A DNA stretch of 64,000 nt from the NCBI RefSeq assembly GCF_021300655.1, contig NZ_JAJTNB010000001.1:259770-323769 (forward strand). The letters run 5' to 3'. A program made the translations under genes and the position numbers. Of this stretch, positions 7,630 to 17,685 are shown piece by piece. The stretch comes from Helicobacter kayseriensis. GTDB lineage: Bacteria > Campylobacterota > Campylobacteria > Campylobacterales > Helicobacteraceae. Under the pieces are notes generated by a model that was not told the DNA's origin, did not search any database, and worked only from the letters and a program-made list of their open reading frames with translations. Numbering within the stretch: the stretch's first letter is position 1; every line of letters begins with the position of its first letter.

Positions 7630-9657
7630 ATGTTTGCAAAAATCAAAAAACCTCTTTTAATGTGTCTGATCGTGGCTACCCTTATCTTCTCTGCCCTTCT
7701 TGTTAGATTATATTTTCAACTGCAAGAAAGCTTAGAAAAAATCATCCATTATCAACCTGAACTTGCAACACAATTTTTTGATCACAAGGGGCGATTGGTT
7801 GCAAATGTGTTTGACAAAGAATTGCGATTTTATGCAAACTTTGATGAAATCCCTCCCAGAATGATTGAAGCCCTCCTTGCAGTGGAAGATACTCTTTTTT
7901 TTGAACACGGTGGAATCAATTTTGATGCAATCTCAAGAGCAATGATCAAAAATGTTCTTGCAGGAAAATATTTAGAAGGAGGAAGCACCCTTACTCAACA
8001 ACTTGTTAAAAATATCGCACTCAATCGGGACAAAACACTAACACGTAAGCTCAAAGAAGCAATCCTATCATTCCAAGTCGAACGCGCTCTAACCAAAGAG
8101 CAGATTCTAGAACGCTATCTAAATGAAACATTCTTTGGACATGGATATTATGGAGTAAAAGCAGCAGCACAAGGTTACTTCAAAAAACCCTTGCAAGAAT
8201 TGACGCTCAAAGAAATTGCGATGATTGTAGGTCTTCCTCGTGCCCCAAGCTTCTATGATCCGACACGCAACCTTGAATTTTCCCTCTCTCGTGCAAACAA
8301 TATTCTTGAGAGAATGAAAACACTAGGTTGGATTTCTGAGAGAGAATATCTTGCAAGTATTGCTGAAGTACCCGAAGTCTATTCTCAAAGCCTCACACAA
8401 AATAAAGCGCCCTATGTAATTGATGAGGCACTCAGACAGCTTTCTTATCTTCCCAATCTTAAAGGAGGTGGATATTCAATCAAATTAAACATCGATTTAG
8501 ACTATCAGCGCATTGCTCAAGATGCATTGGTTGTAGGATATGAAAGAATCATTGATCGCATTCAATCTAGAAAACGCAAAACAGAAAAAAATACACCCAA
8601 AGAAGAGGTGCAAGATACAACACTCAATGGTGCAATGGTTGTTACAGAAAATCGCACAGGGAAAATCTTGGCACTCATAGGCGGAATAGATCACAATAAG
8701 AGCGCTTTCAATCGTGCAACACAAGCCAAGCGTCAATTTGGCAGTGCAATCAAACCCTTTATCTATCAAGTTGCATTTGATAATGGATACTCTCCAGCAA
8801 GTCAAGTCCCAGATATCGCTCGAAGTTTCAATAAAACCTTTGACCAACAATCTAAAAAACAAAACGAACAAGATATTCAAATCACAGAAGAAGTCAGTGA
8901 GGGCGAGTATTGGAGACCAAGAAACTATTCAAGAAGCTTTAATGGAGTTGTCACACTCAAAAGTGCTCTTACAAATTCCCTCAATCTAGCCACAATCAAT
9001 CTAGTTGAATCAATTGGGTTTGAAAGAATTTATGACAATATAGAAAAACTAGGCTTCAACCATATTCCCAAAGATATGTCAATCGTGCTTGGGAGCTTGA
9101 GTCTAAGCCCACTTGATGCAGCAAAAGAATACTCGATTTTTTCCAATCAGGGCACGATGATTACACCTTATCTTATTGATTCTGTTCAAGATCGCTTTGG
9201 GAAAATTACAACTTTCACAACACAAGAAGAATACATCACATCCAAAGAACAATCTTTTCTTGTTTCCAACATTCTTGAAGAGGCAGTTGCAAAAGGAACA
9301 GGAAAAAGAGCAAAAGTAAAAGGGATCGATCTGGCAGGGAAAACAGGTACAACCAATGAAAATGTTGATGCATGGTTTTGCGGATTCTCTCCTGATATTC
9401 AAGTGATTGTTTGGTATGGGCGAGATGACAATTCTCCAATTGGAAAATATGAATCTGGCGGAATTGTTGGACCTCCAGCCTTTGCCTACTTTTTCAAAAA
9501 TCTCCTTAAACTTGAACCTGGCCTCAAAAGAGATTTTGATATTCCAAAAGGTGTTTATAAAAAAAGTATTGGTGGGGAGATTTTTTATTACACAAAAATA
9601 TCCAACCCCTCCAACTCAAATAAACTTGAATCCATTCAACAAAAACCTATTTTTTAA
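7630..9657 (+). CDS. pbp1A: penicillin-binding protein 1A
   Basis: Bifunctional class A PBP of 675 residues that polymerises and cross-links peptidoglycan. One N-terminal membrane helix (PLLMCLIVATLIFSALLVRL) anchors it. The glycosyltransferase domain (about 55-230) has AVEDTLFFEHGGINFDAI with the catalytic glutamate, GGSTLTQQLVKN and RKLKEAILSFQVER. The transpeptidase domain (about 330-640) has the active-site SxxK in FGSAIKPFIYQ, SxN in LTNSLNLAT and the KTGTT box. It follows the BioF-like gene as in H. pylori, where this protein is a known target of amoxicillin resistance mutations. Confidence 0.95.
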   Translation: MFAKIKKPLLMCLIVATLIFSALLVRLYFQLQESLEKIIHYQPELATQFFDHKGRLVANVFDKELRFYANFDEIPPRMIEALLAVEDTLFFEHGGINFDAISRAMIKNVLAGKYLEGGSTLTQQLVKNIALNRDKTLTRKLKEAILSFQVERALTKEQILERYLNETFFGHGYYGVKAAAQGYFKKPLQELTLKEIAMIVGLPRAPSFYDPTRNLEFSLSRANNILERMKTLGWISEREYLASIAEVPEVYSQSLTQNKAPYVIDEALRQLSYLPNLKGGGYSIKLNIDLDYQRIAQDALVVGYERIIDRIQSRKRKTEKNTPKEEVQDTTLNGAMVVTENRTGKILALIGGIDHNKSAFNRATQAKRQFGSAIKPFIYQVAFDNGYSPASQVPDIARSFNKTFDQQSKKQNEQDIQITEEVSEGEYWRPRNYSRSFNGVVTLKSALTNSLNLATINLVESIGFERIYDNIEKLGFNHIPKDMSIVLGSLSLSPLDAAKEYSIFSNQGTMITPYLIDSVQDRFGKITTFTTQEEYITSKEQSFLVSNILEEAVAKGTGKRAKVKGIDLAGKTGTTNENVDAWFCGFSPDIQVIVWYGRDDNSPIGKYESGGIVGPPAFAYFFKNLLKLEPGLKRDFDIPKGVYKKSIGGEIFYYTKISNPSNSNKLESIQQKPIF

Positions 9658-9676
9658 AAAATCAAAAAGGGGGTTA

Positions 9677-9705
9677 TTGAGTTTGAGGTAAAAAAAAGTT
9701 AGAAT
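9677..9705 (+). promoter_or_regulatory. sigma-70 promoter for DUF507-carA
   Basis: TTGAGT (9677-9682) and TAGAAT (9700-9705) are separated by 17 bases, an A-rich spacer typical of this group. Transcription would start near 9712, only about 16 bases before the ATG at 9728, so the leader is short but still holds AAAAGG as a ribosome site. Confidence 0.55.
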
Positions 9706-9727
9706 ACTCCCTAAAAAAGGTTGATCA

Positions 9728-10279
9728 ATGAAAATAAAATTACAACATGCTCCCTATGTAGCAAACAAAATCGCTTTTGATCTTTTTAATTCCACTTTCA
9801 TTGAAGAAAAAGCTTCGATTGAACGCTTGCAAAAAACGATTTTTGATACATTAGAAGCTGATATCAAAACAGAGATCGCCCTAGATGAAAAAGTGCGCAT
9901 ATTGCTTGAAGAAAATCTGGAAGAAATCGAATTTATGAGAGCAGATGAGCGTCAGTTGTTTTGGATGATCAAAAAACAAGTTGCTCAAGACAATGATTTT
10001 CCTCTCAATTGGGACGATCGCTATAGCAATTTAGCACATCAAATCCTCAATGCACTCACAGAAAGCAAATTGATTTCTTATTCTCTATCTGATAATGCCA
10101 TCAAAAATCTGATTTTTAAAGCAATTGATTCATATGTCAAACTCTATGATGAAACAGAAGAAGTCGTTCTTGAAAAACTCAAAAACTATAAACGCAAACT
10201 TGTTGCAGGAAGTGATGAATATGAGTTGATTTTCAACAAACTTTATGAAGAAGAATTGAAGAAAAAAGGTTATCTATGA
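9728..10279 (+). CDS. DUF507 family protein
   Basis: A 183-residue acidic, helical, soluble protein of unknown function. It matches the DUF507 family as recalled from H. pylori, where the homologue also stands directly before carA. The chain opens MKIKLQHAPYVANKIAFDLF and carries the family-like DERQLFWMIKKQ and NWDDRYSNLAHQIL segments. No enzyme motif, signal peptide or membrane helix is visible. The stop codon overlaps the carA start (TATGA), so the two proteins are translationally coupled. A role in nucleotide supply would be a guess. Confidence 0.8.
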   Translation: MKIKLQHAPYVANKIAFDLFNSTFIEEKASIERLQKTIFDTLEADIKTEIALDEKVRILLEENLEEIEFMRADERQLFWMIKKQVAQDNDFPLNWDDRYSNLAHQILNALTESKLISYSLSDNAIKNLIFKAIDSYVKLYDETEEVVLEKLKNYKRKLVAGSDEYELIFNKLYEEELKKKGYL

Positions 10280-11394
10280 AAAAAGCCTATATTTATTTTG
10301 AAAATGGATTTTTGCTAGAGGCACAAAGTTTTGGCGCTGATGGGACAGAGATTGGGGAAGTTGTTTTTAATACTTCAATGAGTGGATATCAAGAAATTAT
10401 CACTGATCCAAGCTATGCTGGACAATTTGTTACTTTCACAATGCCAGAAATTGGAATTGTTGGAACAAATTCAAAAGACAATGAACGAGAACTCCCTCAC
10501 TGCAAGGGAATTTTTGTGCGTCAATACCAAAATTTTCCTTCCAATTTCCGCGCTCAAGAAAATCTCTCAAATTTTCTAAAGCAACACAAAATTATGGGGA
10601 TCTGCAATCTTGACACAAGAGGCATCACATCAATGATTCGAGATGAGGGTTCAATGATGGCTATTGTCTCAACAGAAATTTCAGATCCCAAATCCCTTCA
10701 AGCAAAACTCCAAGAATCTTTAAGGATCGAAGAAATCAATTACATTCAACAAGTATCAATACAAAAAGAACAAATCCACACTAAAGGAACTTTCTGCTTC
10801 TCACAAATGGATTTTCAAACTCCATGCACAAACAAAACAGTGGTTGCGATTGACTTTGGAGCTAAGGATAATATTCTCAATGAGCTTGCTCAAGCGGGAC
10901 TGAATGTCATTGTTAAGCCTCACTCATTTGATGCACAAGAGATTATTACTCTCTTTCAAGATCAAAAGATTCATGGAGTTTTTCTTTCTAATGGACCTGG
11001 TGATCCAATGATTTTGAAAAACGAAGTCAAAGAGATACAAAAACTCATTCAAGCAAAAATCCCCATTTTTGGAATCTGTTTAGGACATCAACTTCTCTCA
11101 ATTGCTCACGGCTTCCCCACTCAAAAGCTAAAATTTGGACACCATGGAGGAAATCATCCTGTAAAAAATCTCATCAATGGAAAAGTCGAGATCACAGCTC
11201 AAAATCATAACTATTCTGTCACTGAAGAAATTTTACAAGTTGCAGAAGTCACACATCGCAATCTTTTTGATGGAACAATTGAAGGAGTGCGATATAAAGA
11301 TTCTCCCATTTTTTCAGTCCAATATCATCCAGAAGCAAGCCCAGGACCCAAAGATAGCACAGAATTATTTCAGCGGTTTGCTCAAATGCTCTAA
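10276..11394 (+). CDS. carA: carbamoyl-phosphate synthase small subunit CarA
   Basis: Glutaminase subunit that feeds ammonia to CarB for carbamoyl phosphate, used for pyrimidines and arginine. The 372 residues include the N-terminal CarA domain (YIYFENGFLLEAQSFGADG, VVFNTSMSGYQEIITDPSYA) and a C-terminal class I glutamine amidotransferase domain with the nucleophile in FGICLGHQLLSIA, then HHGGNHPV, and His/Glu in VQYHPEASPGP. carB is not in the window. The start codon overlaps the DUF507 stop. Confidence 0.96.
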   Translation: MKKAYIYFENGFLLEAQSFGADGTEIGEVVFNTSMSGYQEIITDPSYAGQFVTFTMPEIGIVGTNSKDNERELPHCKGIFVRQYQNFPSNFRAQENLSNFLKQHKIMGICNLDTRGITSMIRDEGSMMAIVSTEISDPKSLQAKLQESLRIEEINYIQQVSIQKEQIHTKGTFCFSQMDFQTPCTNKTVVAIDFGAKDNILNELAQAGLNVIVKPHSFDAQEIITLFQDQKIHGVFLSNGPGDPMILKNEVKEIQKLIQAKIPIFGICLGHQLLSIAHGFPTQKLKFGHHGGNHPVKNLINGKVEITAQNHNYSVTEEILQVAEVTHRNLFDGTIEGVRYKDSPIFSVQYHPEASPGPKDSTELFQRFAQML

Positions 11395-11432
11395 AAACTT
11401 TCTTTTATAAGGGATCCCCCTCCCTCACCTCT

Positions 11433-11876
11433 TTATCCAACCCAAAACATTAATTTTGCAAGCAAGATAATCACCAAAGCAAGACATAAAACAATCGGGT
11501 GCATATAGCGTCTTAAGGGATTGGGTTTTTTAAAAATAAAAAACATCGATAAAGAGAACACAACTAGACACAAAATACAAAATGCCAAAATCATCTTAAT
11601 CCCCAATAAAATTTGCCCTAGATTCTGAAAATATCCATTTTCCCCACCCAAATATTGAGAAACCATCATACCGCCACTCAAAATCAAAACCAAAAAGCTT
11701 GGGGGCATCACTCTTGTCTCAATTCTTCCTAAGATTTCCTTGATCCTCTGACTCCACTGAGAGGGAATCTGCCTAAACAAAGGGGTCAAGAAAATTGCTT
11801 CTACAAGCAAATACCCCACAAACAAAATTGCACAAAATAAATGAACCACCAAAGCAAAAGGATAAATAACTTCCAA
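11433..11876 (-). CDS. small integral membrane protein, CopD-like
   Basis: A 147-residue protein with four predicted membrane helices: about 5-25, 58-75, 83-108 and 126-145. Conserved-looking histidine His12 in helix 1 (ALVVHLFCAILFVGYLLVEAI) and the spacing resemble the CopD/DUF2269-type family of putative copper or heme-linked membrane proteins. No gene beside it points to copper handling. It converges with carA across 38 bases, and the opposite flank is the promoter region of the autotransporter-like gene. Function is not established. Confidence 0.6.
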   Translation of the reverse strand: MEVIYPFALVVHLFCAILFVGYLLVEAIFLTPLFRQIPSQWSQRIKEILGRIETRVMPPSFLVLILSGGMMVSQYLGGENGYFQNLGQILLGIKMILAFCILCLVVFSLSMFFIFKKPNPLRRYMHPIVLCLALVIILLAKLMFWVG

Positions 11877-11993
11877 TTCTTACTCCTTAATCAAAAAATA
11901 AAATCAATCATACACTTCAAAATGATTTAAGATTTTAAAAACCTACAATCAAAGACTACAAAGTGATACACTTCCAATGAGAACTTTTTAAGG

Positions 11994-14684
11994 ATGAGAT
12001 TGAGGTATATATCTTTACTTTCTTTTGCTGTGCAAGCTCTTTTTTGTCTTGAGGGAAATTCATGGAGTAGCTTAGGGATTACGCAAACAACAAAGCCAGG
12101 TGGAGCACAGGTTGGAGACATACAACTTGAAGAGCATAGCACTCTAAATCTTATTACATCCTCAAGCCCAATGGTCAATGAACAATATTTTGATGGGGAT
12201 TTGACCTCAAAAGATGCCAACCTAAAAATCAATCTCACCATAAGAGAAGCCTCAAAAGAGGGATATACGCCTATTTATTGGAGAAAGCCTGATTTACCAG
12301 CAGTTCTTAATGCTTTTATTTGCAAAAACTCACAGCAAAATGAAGGGGCTTGTTCTTTAGATATCGCGATCACTCCTGAAGCGCCCATCCCCATCAATCG
12401 CTTATTCAATCTTGAAAAAGGCACACTCACAGTTGATCAAAATGTCACACTTTCCATTGCACCAAAAGGAAAGGTGCGTTCAATTTTTTACTCTGGCACT
12501 CAAGGAACTCTTGAGTTTGATGGAAGATTCTTTGTTGATCTAAGAGAACAAGAAGGCACTTTTACAGATCCAAAAATTACAGGAAACCGCAAAGTTGTGA
12601 TTGAGCATTATGGAGTATCCACCACAGTCAATACTTATCAAAAAAATTTTGATGTCCAAATTTATGGAGATATTATTTCAGCAGGACAAAGACTGCAACT
12701 CAACTTTCTCACACCCAATTCAATCTTTGAGGGACATTTTGACATTGGAGATTCTCCCATTTATTTCTCTCAAAATATTATGAGAGTTTCAAATCAAGCA
12801 CAAACAAAATTTAACCTCACCTTTCTGCAAAGCACCAACCCTGCTCCACAGCGCTTCACCCTCTTACTCAATAACCGATCTAAGTCCTTTCTTCATGCGA
12901 CTTTTGATCGCACACAATATGCATTACTTGATCTAGATATCTCAAATGCTTCTCTTTATGCCAATCTAGCCTATTCTCAAAATTCACAAGGTAGAGGAGA
13001 CAAAGATAATGTGCGAATTGCCCTTCACAATCAAGGGACTTGGATTACCAATAACAGCGCCTTTGCTGATGAAATCTTTTTTAATGTTCTTCTACCAGAT
13101 CAAAGAGGCCCAATCTTTCCCGATCAGCCAAAGCCAGACCCCCTACCACCTTATCCCCCACTTACTCCATCAGGTCATGGTGGCAATATAGATCTACGTT
13201 TCTCAGACTTTGAACATACTCCTCGCAATCTTCAACGCATCAATGAAAACAATCGCATTACCCTTACTTCCAAACTCATCTCTGGAGATGGAGGGATTTT
13301 CAAACTCTATGGAATCCTCAATACAGGACTTTGGAGCAAAGACAATCAAGGCAATACAATCGCCACAGATCAAATCATTACTCAAAATCTTGAAGGAAAA
13401 CATTTCATCCAAATCTATTGGGATTCTCAAAACCTAGATGAGAATCTTCTAAAAGAGGATCTTAGCGGACATAGAATTGTTGTCGCCAAACAGCTTACTC
13501 CCAATCTTCAAGGAGATTTTATAGGCTCTTCAGCATCAATTGGAATCTATGACTACACAACCCCACTAGAAAGAGAAGAAATCAAAGATGATCAAGGCAA
13601 TACCACAGGTTTTGAATGGGTGATTGGAAAAATCACAGAGCCCACCCCCTCAAGAGCGACAAAAACTCTTAATGCTATTTTTTCCATTCCTTATAAAACC
13701 TTTCTTTCCCAAACCACAACGCTCCATCAACGACTTGGTGATCTAAGAAATTTTAATAACATTGTTGGCCCCTATTTCAAAGCAAACTATTCACTTCTAC
13801 ACGCCAAAGAAACCGTTCTTGCAGAAAATTCTCTGAGTATGTATACAGATATCACCCTAGGCGCAGATTATGGAATCTATCATAATGGCGGGAAGAGCTT
13901 CCTTGGTGCATCTTTCAATATCACCCCCTTACAAGACCTCTCGCTCAATCATCGTTTTAGGGGAGATAGCATCGCCTATGGAATCTCAATTTATGGCAGC
14001 ACGCTATTTGATAATGGAATCTATACAGATATCTTATTCAAGTATGCTTTAGCCAATCATAGCTATGCGCTAAATGCAGAAGATTTTTATACTTCATCCA
14101 TCCAATTTTCTTCTCAAGCATTCTTAGGTTCATTTGAGCTAGGATATAAATTTCGCCTTCCTATTCCAACGCCAGACTTCGATCACAGCTTTTATTATCT
14201 CAAACCTCAACTCAATCTCATTGTAGGCACAATTCTTGGAAATCAAGCACTCAAAATTCAACACTCAGATTCTTTTCCAATCAATATCCATTACAAATAC
14301 GCTATCCCCGTTCAAACAGGCCTTTCTTTTGATTTTGGAAGACGATTTAATCAAGAACGATTTATGGGCGATTTATTTCTCACCCTTGGAGCTCAATACA
14401 CTTTCAATGCTGGAAATCCTCTCTATCTCCAAACACCCACAAACCAAGCAATGTTTCAACAAGATGATATTTTCAATCTCAAATTAGGCATTGGGGGGAA
14501 TATTTTATTATCCTCAGGCATACGCTTTTATTTTGAAACAAGCTCTATCTTTCTAGGACGCATTGCTCCTGTTTTCAATCTCAATGCAGGGATGCGAATC
14601 CCTCTAGCTAAGCGACAAAGCAAGCTCCCAATTTCCCAACCAGTCTCGCCACTTATTATCTATGGAGATCGTTTTAGGCATTAA
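11994..14684 (+). CDS. large autotransporter-like outer membrane protein
   Basis: An 896-residue surface protein. It begins with a signal peptide (YISLLSFAVQALFC) and a beta-rich passenger to about residue 570. A proline-rich break lies at about 365-385 (PDQPKPDPLPPYPPLTP). The last 300 residues look like an autotransporter barrel: YFKANYSLL, SMYTDITLGADYGIYHN, FLGASFNITPL, SIAYGISIYGS, FELGYKFRLP and a last strand VFNLNAGMRIPL. The chain runs on about 27 residues past that strand and ends DRFRH, not in an aromatic. The ATG at 11994 abuts AAGG; a TTG at 12000 has better ribosome-site spacing. Two RGD tripeptides occur (334-336 and 656-658). It is not recognisable as a named adhesin or as VacA. 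Confidence 0.75.
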   Translation: MRLRYISLLSFAVQALFCLEGNSWSSLGITQTTKPGGAQVGDIQLEEHSTLNLITSSSPMVNEQYFDGDLTSKDANLKINLTIREASKEGYTPIYWRKPDLPAVLNAFICKNSQQNEGACSLDIAITPEAPIPINRLFNLEKGTLTVDQNVTLSIAPKGKVRSIFYSGTQGTLEFDGRFFVDLREQEGTFTDPKITGNRKVVIEHYGVSTTVNTYQKNFDVQIYGDIISAGQRLQLNFLTPNSIFEGHFDIGDSPIYFSQNIMRVSNQAQTKFNLTFLQSTNPAPQRFTLLLNNRSKSFLHATFDRTQYALLDLDISNASLYANLAYSQNSQGRGDKDNVRIALHNQGTWITNNSAFADEIFFNVLLPDQRGPIFPDQPKPDPLPPYPPLTPSGHGGNIDLRFSDFEHTPRNLQRINENNRITLTSKLISGDGGIFKLYGILNTGLWSKDNQGNTIATDQIITQNLEGKHFIQIYWDSQNLDENLLKEDLSGHRIVVAKQLTPNLQGDFIGSSASIGIYDYTTPLEREEIKDDQGNTTGFEWVIGKITEPTPSRATKTLNAIFSIPYKTFLSQTTTLHQRLGDLRNFNNIVGPYFKANYSLLHAKETVLAENSLSMYTDITLGADYGIYHNGGKSFLGASFNITPLQDLSLNHRFRGDSIAYGISIYGSTLFDNGIYTDILFKYALANHSYALNAEDFYTSSIQFSSQAFLGSFELGYKFRLPIPTPDFDHSFYYLKPQLNLIVGTILGNQALKIQHSDSFPINIHYKYAIPVQTGLSFDFGRRFNQERFMGDLFLTLGAQYTFNAGNPLYLQTPTNQAMFQQDDIFNLKLGIGGNILLSSGIRFYFETSSIFLGRIAPVFNLNAGMRIPLAKRQSKLPISQPVSPLIIYGDRFRH

Positions 14685-14868
14685 AACTCAACTTGATCAT
14701 AAACTCAAAGATGATTGAGAGCAAAAAAAAGTTTTTTGAAGCATCTTGATAAGCACCCCCATCAATAAAATCCAAAAGGCTTTTGGTTATTCTCTATCTC
14801 AAGATAGATTGACCCCCAAACACCGCACTAATTGGATTTTCTGTTTTGATTCTAAAAACATTCCCGCA

Positions 14869-16233
14869 TCAACAAACACTTCCAAAAGTTTTTGCAAGTC
14901 CTCCAAGAGAGGTTTCTTTATATTTAAGATCCATATCTTTTCCAGTCTGATACATGGTGAGAATCACTTCATCTAATCCAACCTTTGGATCACTCTCCCT
15001 GCTCATTGCCATTCTTGCTGCACTAATTGCTTTAATTGCTCCAAATGCATTGCGCTCAATACAAGGAATCTGAACAAGTCCAGCAACAGGATCGCAAGTG
15101 AGTCCCAAATGATGCTCCATCGCAATCTCTGCAGCAGAACATACTTGAGCTGGAGTTGCTCCCATAATCATTGCCATCGCTCCAGCAGCCATTGAACTTG
15201 CAGATCCAATCTCAGCTTGACATCCAGCCTCTGCACCACTAATGGAGGCATTCTTTTTATAAAGTGATCCAATTGCCATAGCTGTCAATAAAAAATCAAT
15301 AACAACTTTGGAATTAAAGCGTTCTTTAAGCTGTTCTTCCAAATAGAGCAAAACCGCAGGGACAACCGCACAAGCACCATTTGTTGGTGCAGTGACGACC
15401 TTCCCACCCGCACCATTCTCCTCAGCAATTGCAATAGCATACAGAGAAACACTATCCACTAATGCAAGAGGATCAGAAGTTGTGCTTGTATGCTTTTTAA
15501 ATAATTCTGGTGCACGACGCTTTAACTTCAAAGATCCAGGTAAAACACTAGATGTAGGCTCACAACCATTGCGATAAGATTCCTGCATTGCCTTCCATAT
15601 TTCAAGACAATAAGCCTCAATATCCTCTTGGGTATGAAATTGCTTTTCAAATTCCATAGAAATCTCTGCCACACTCTTTTGATACTTTTCACAAAGCTCT
15701 AACAAATCTTTTGCACTTGAAAAATCAATTTGAAGTGTTGAAACATTTTCTTTTTTGGCTGGAGCCTGAAGCTCCTCTTCTGTGGCAATAAAGCCTCCGC
15801 CAATTGAATAATATACTTGCTGACAAATAAGCTTTCCATCTTTGCTATAAGCACTCAAACGCATTCCATTTTCATGAAGGGGAAGGAAGTCTTTATAAAA
15901 AACAACATCTTCCTCATAAAAAAATGAGATCTCTTTAGATGAGGCAAGTTTGATTTTATGCTCCTGCATCGCAAAATTTAACACTTCCTCTTTTAGCGAA
16001 GGTGTGAGTTCCTGAGCTTTTATTCCATTTAGACCAAGAATGCAAGCCAAATCTGTCAAATGCCCCTTGCCCGTCAATGATAAAGACCCATATAACTCAA
16101 TCTTAACACGCTCAATCACTTCAAGCTGAGGATGGATCAATTCACAAAATAGATTTCCTGCAAGCATAGGGCCAACAGTATGAGAACTAGATGGCCCTAC
16201 TCCGATTTTAAAAATACTTAAATTGCTCCCCAT
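14869..16233 (-). CDS. sdaA: L-serine ammonia-lyase (iron-sulfur)
   Basis: Deaminates L-serine to pyruvate, a main carbon entry route in this group. The 454-residue single chain has the beta domain first (SIFKIGVGPSSSHTVGPMLA) and then the alpha domain with GGKVVTAPTNGACAVVPAV, SGAEAGCQAEIGSASSMAAG, HHLGLTCDPVAGLVQIPC and ERNAFGAIKA, which supply the cysteines of the 4Fe-4S cluster. It ends FGSVC, the C-terminal cysteine tail known from this family. It is 10 bases downstream of sdaC and expressed with it, as in H. pylori. Confidence 0.96.
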   Translation of the reverse strand: MGSNLSIFKIGVGPSSSHTVGPMLAGNLFCELIHPQLEVIERVKIELYGSLSLTGKGHLTDLACILGLNGIKAQELTPSLKEEVLNFAMQEHKIKLASSKEISFFYEEDVVFYKDFLPLHENGMRLSAYSKDGKLICQQVYYSIGGGFIATEEELQAPAKKENVSTLQIDFSSAKDLLELCEKYQKSVAEISMEFEKQFHTQEDIEAYCLEIWKAMQESYRNGCEPTSSVLPGSLKLKRRAPELFKKHTSTTSDPLALVDSVSLYAIAIAEENGAGGKVVTAPTNGACAVVPAVLLYLEEQLKERFNSKVVIDFLLTAMAIGSLYKKNASISGAEAGCQAEIGSASSMAAGAMAMIMGATPAQVCSAAEIAMEHHLGLTCDPVAGLVQIPCIERNAFGAIKAISAARMAMSRESDPKVGLDEVILTMYQTGKDMDLKYKETSLGGLAKTFGSVC

Positions 16234-16243
16234 TCTTCACTCT

Positions 16244-17485
16244 TTAAAGAAAAAATTTAGCAACGATGCTAGAGATTGCCAAAAGCCCCGTGATCAATAC
16301 AAATGCATCAAGAGCAGGATTTTTCCATTTCTCCATTGCTTTGACACGATAAATAGCATAAACAGGCATCAAAAACAGAATCGTTGCAATAATTGGACCA
16401 CCTAAATCTTCAATAAATCCCAAAATACTTGGATTGAGATAAGCAACAACAATCATCGTAACATACATAAAGCAAGTTGTAAAAATATTGATTGCTTTAA
16501 GGTTAGGATTTTCATTTCCACCTATTTTAATAGCCTTACGAATAATTCCATTTAACCCCTCTCTTGCTCCAAAATAATGTCCAAAAAATGAACTCAAAAT
16601 TGCCAAAAATGCAACCAAGGGAGCGCCATAAGAAATAATTGGATTGTCTAACTTATTGGCAAAATATGAAAGAATTGGGATATTTGCTTCTCTTGCAGCC
16701 TGAAAATCTTGAGAATCTAGACACAAAATACAACTCACAACAAAAAACATAACAAAAAAGAGCAACATTCCTGAAGTTCTAAATAAGACTTGAGAAGCCT
16801 TATAAGGTGCCAAATCTCCATATTCTCTTCTCATTGCAACAGAAAATGTTGAGATTGCTGGAGAATGATTAAAAGAAAAAACAAGCACCGGCAGAGTCAG
16901 CCATACAACACTTAGGAAATCTTTTGCACTTGGAACCTCTGAAAGCAACTCAAATTTCCAACTTGGAATCAAATAAACAGAAAAAGCAAGAAGAACAAGG
17001 CAAAGTGGATATACCAACGCATTACAAGCCTTTGTGATTAGCTCCTCACTTAAGGTCATCACAAACATCATCGCACTCACCAAAACAACTGCCAAAACTA
17101 AACGATTAAAAGGCTCCATCCCCAACTGATTGACAAAAAAACTATCAAAAGTATTTGTAATGCCCACACCATAAGCAAGGCAAATAGGATAAATAGCAAA
17201 AAAATACAAAATTGTAATCAGCAAACTTGTTCCGCGACCAAAATGTTCTTCTGCCGCATGTGTGATATCTTTATCTGCAGCAGTTGAGGCGCAAACAAAA
17301 CGACTAAGACCCCTATGGCTAAGCCAAGTCATTGGAAAAACAAGCAAAGCCATCAAAACAATAGGCCAAAACCCTCCAGTCCCTGCACGAATTGGCAAAA
17401 ACAAAATTCCTGCTCCCACAGCAGTTCCAAACAAAGACAGCATCCAACGTGTGTCAAAAGTTGTCCAACTTAATTTTTTTTGCAT
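16244..17485 (-). CDS. sdaC: serine/proton symporter SdaC
   Basis: Amino acid permease of the HAAAP family that imports serine for SdaA. About 11 membrane helices are visible. Motifs: WMLSLFGTAVGAGILFLPI near the N-terminus, FNHSPAISTFSVAMR in the middle and FGHYFGAREGLNGI later. An upstream in-frame ATG at 17506 exists, but the ATG at 17485 (MQKKLSWTTFD) has AAGGAG seven bases before it and gives 413 residues, the better start. It is the first gene of sdaC-sdaA. Confidence 0.94.
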   Translation of the reverse strand: MQKKLSWTTFDTRWMLSLFGTAVGAGILFLPIRAGTGGFWPIVLMALLVFPMTWLSHRGLSRFVCASTAADKDITHAAEEHFGRGTSLLITILYFFAIYPICLAYGVGITNTFDSFFVNQLGMEPFNRLVLAVVLVSAMMFVMTLSEELITKACNALVYPLCLVLLAFSVYLIPSWKFELLSEVPSAKDFLSVVWLTLPVLVFSFNHSPAISTFSVAMRREYGDLAPYKASQVLFRTSGMLLFFVMFFVVSCILCLDSQDFQAAREANIPILSYFANKLDNPIISYGAPLVAFLAILSSFFGHYFGAREGLNGIIRKAIKIGGNENPNLKAINIFTTCFMYVTMIVVAYLNPSILGFIEDLGGPIIATILFLMPVYAIYRVKAMEKWKNPALDAFVLITGLLAISSIVAKFFL

Positions 17486-17685
17486 AAAAACTCCTTTTAT
17501 GGGCATTTTATGTTACCAAAGCACATAAAAGTTGATTCTAATACAAAAACCTAGAGAAAGAGAATTTTTTAATATTTCTTAAATCAGTTCAATTTAATTT
17601 TTTACCCAAAAAGAATAAAAATAAAAGCTTATATCGAGAAAATACGCAAACTATCCTAGGTTATATATCAATAAAAGTTTAAAAT

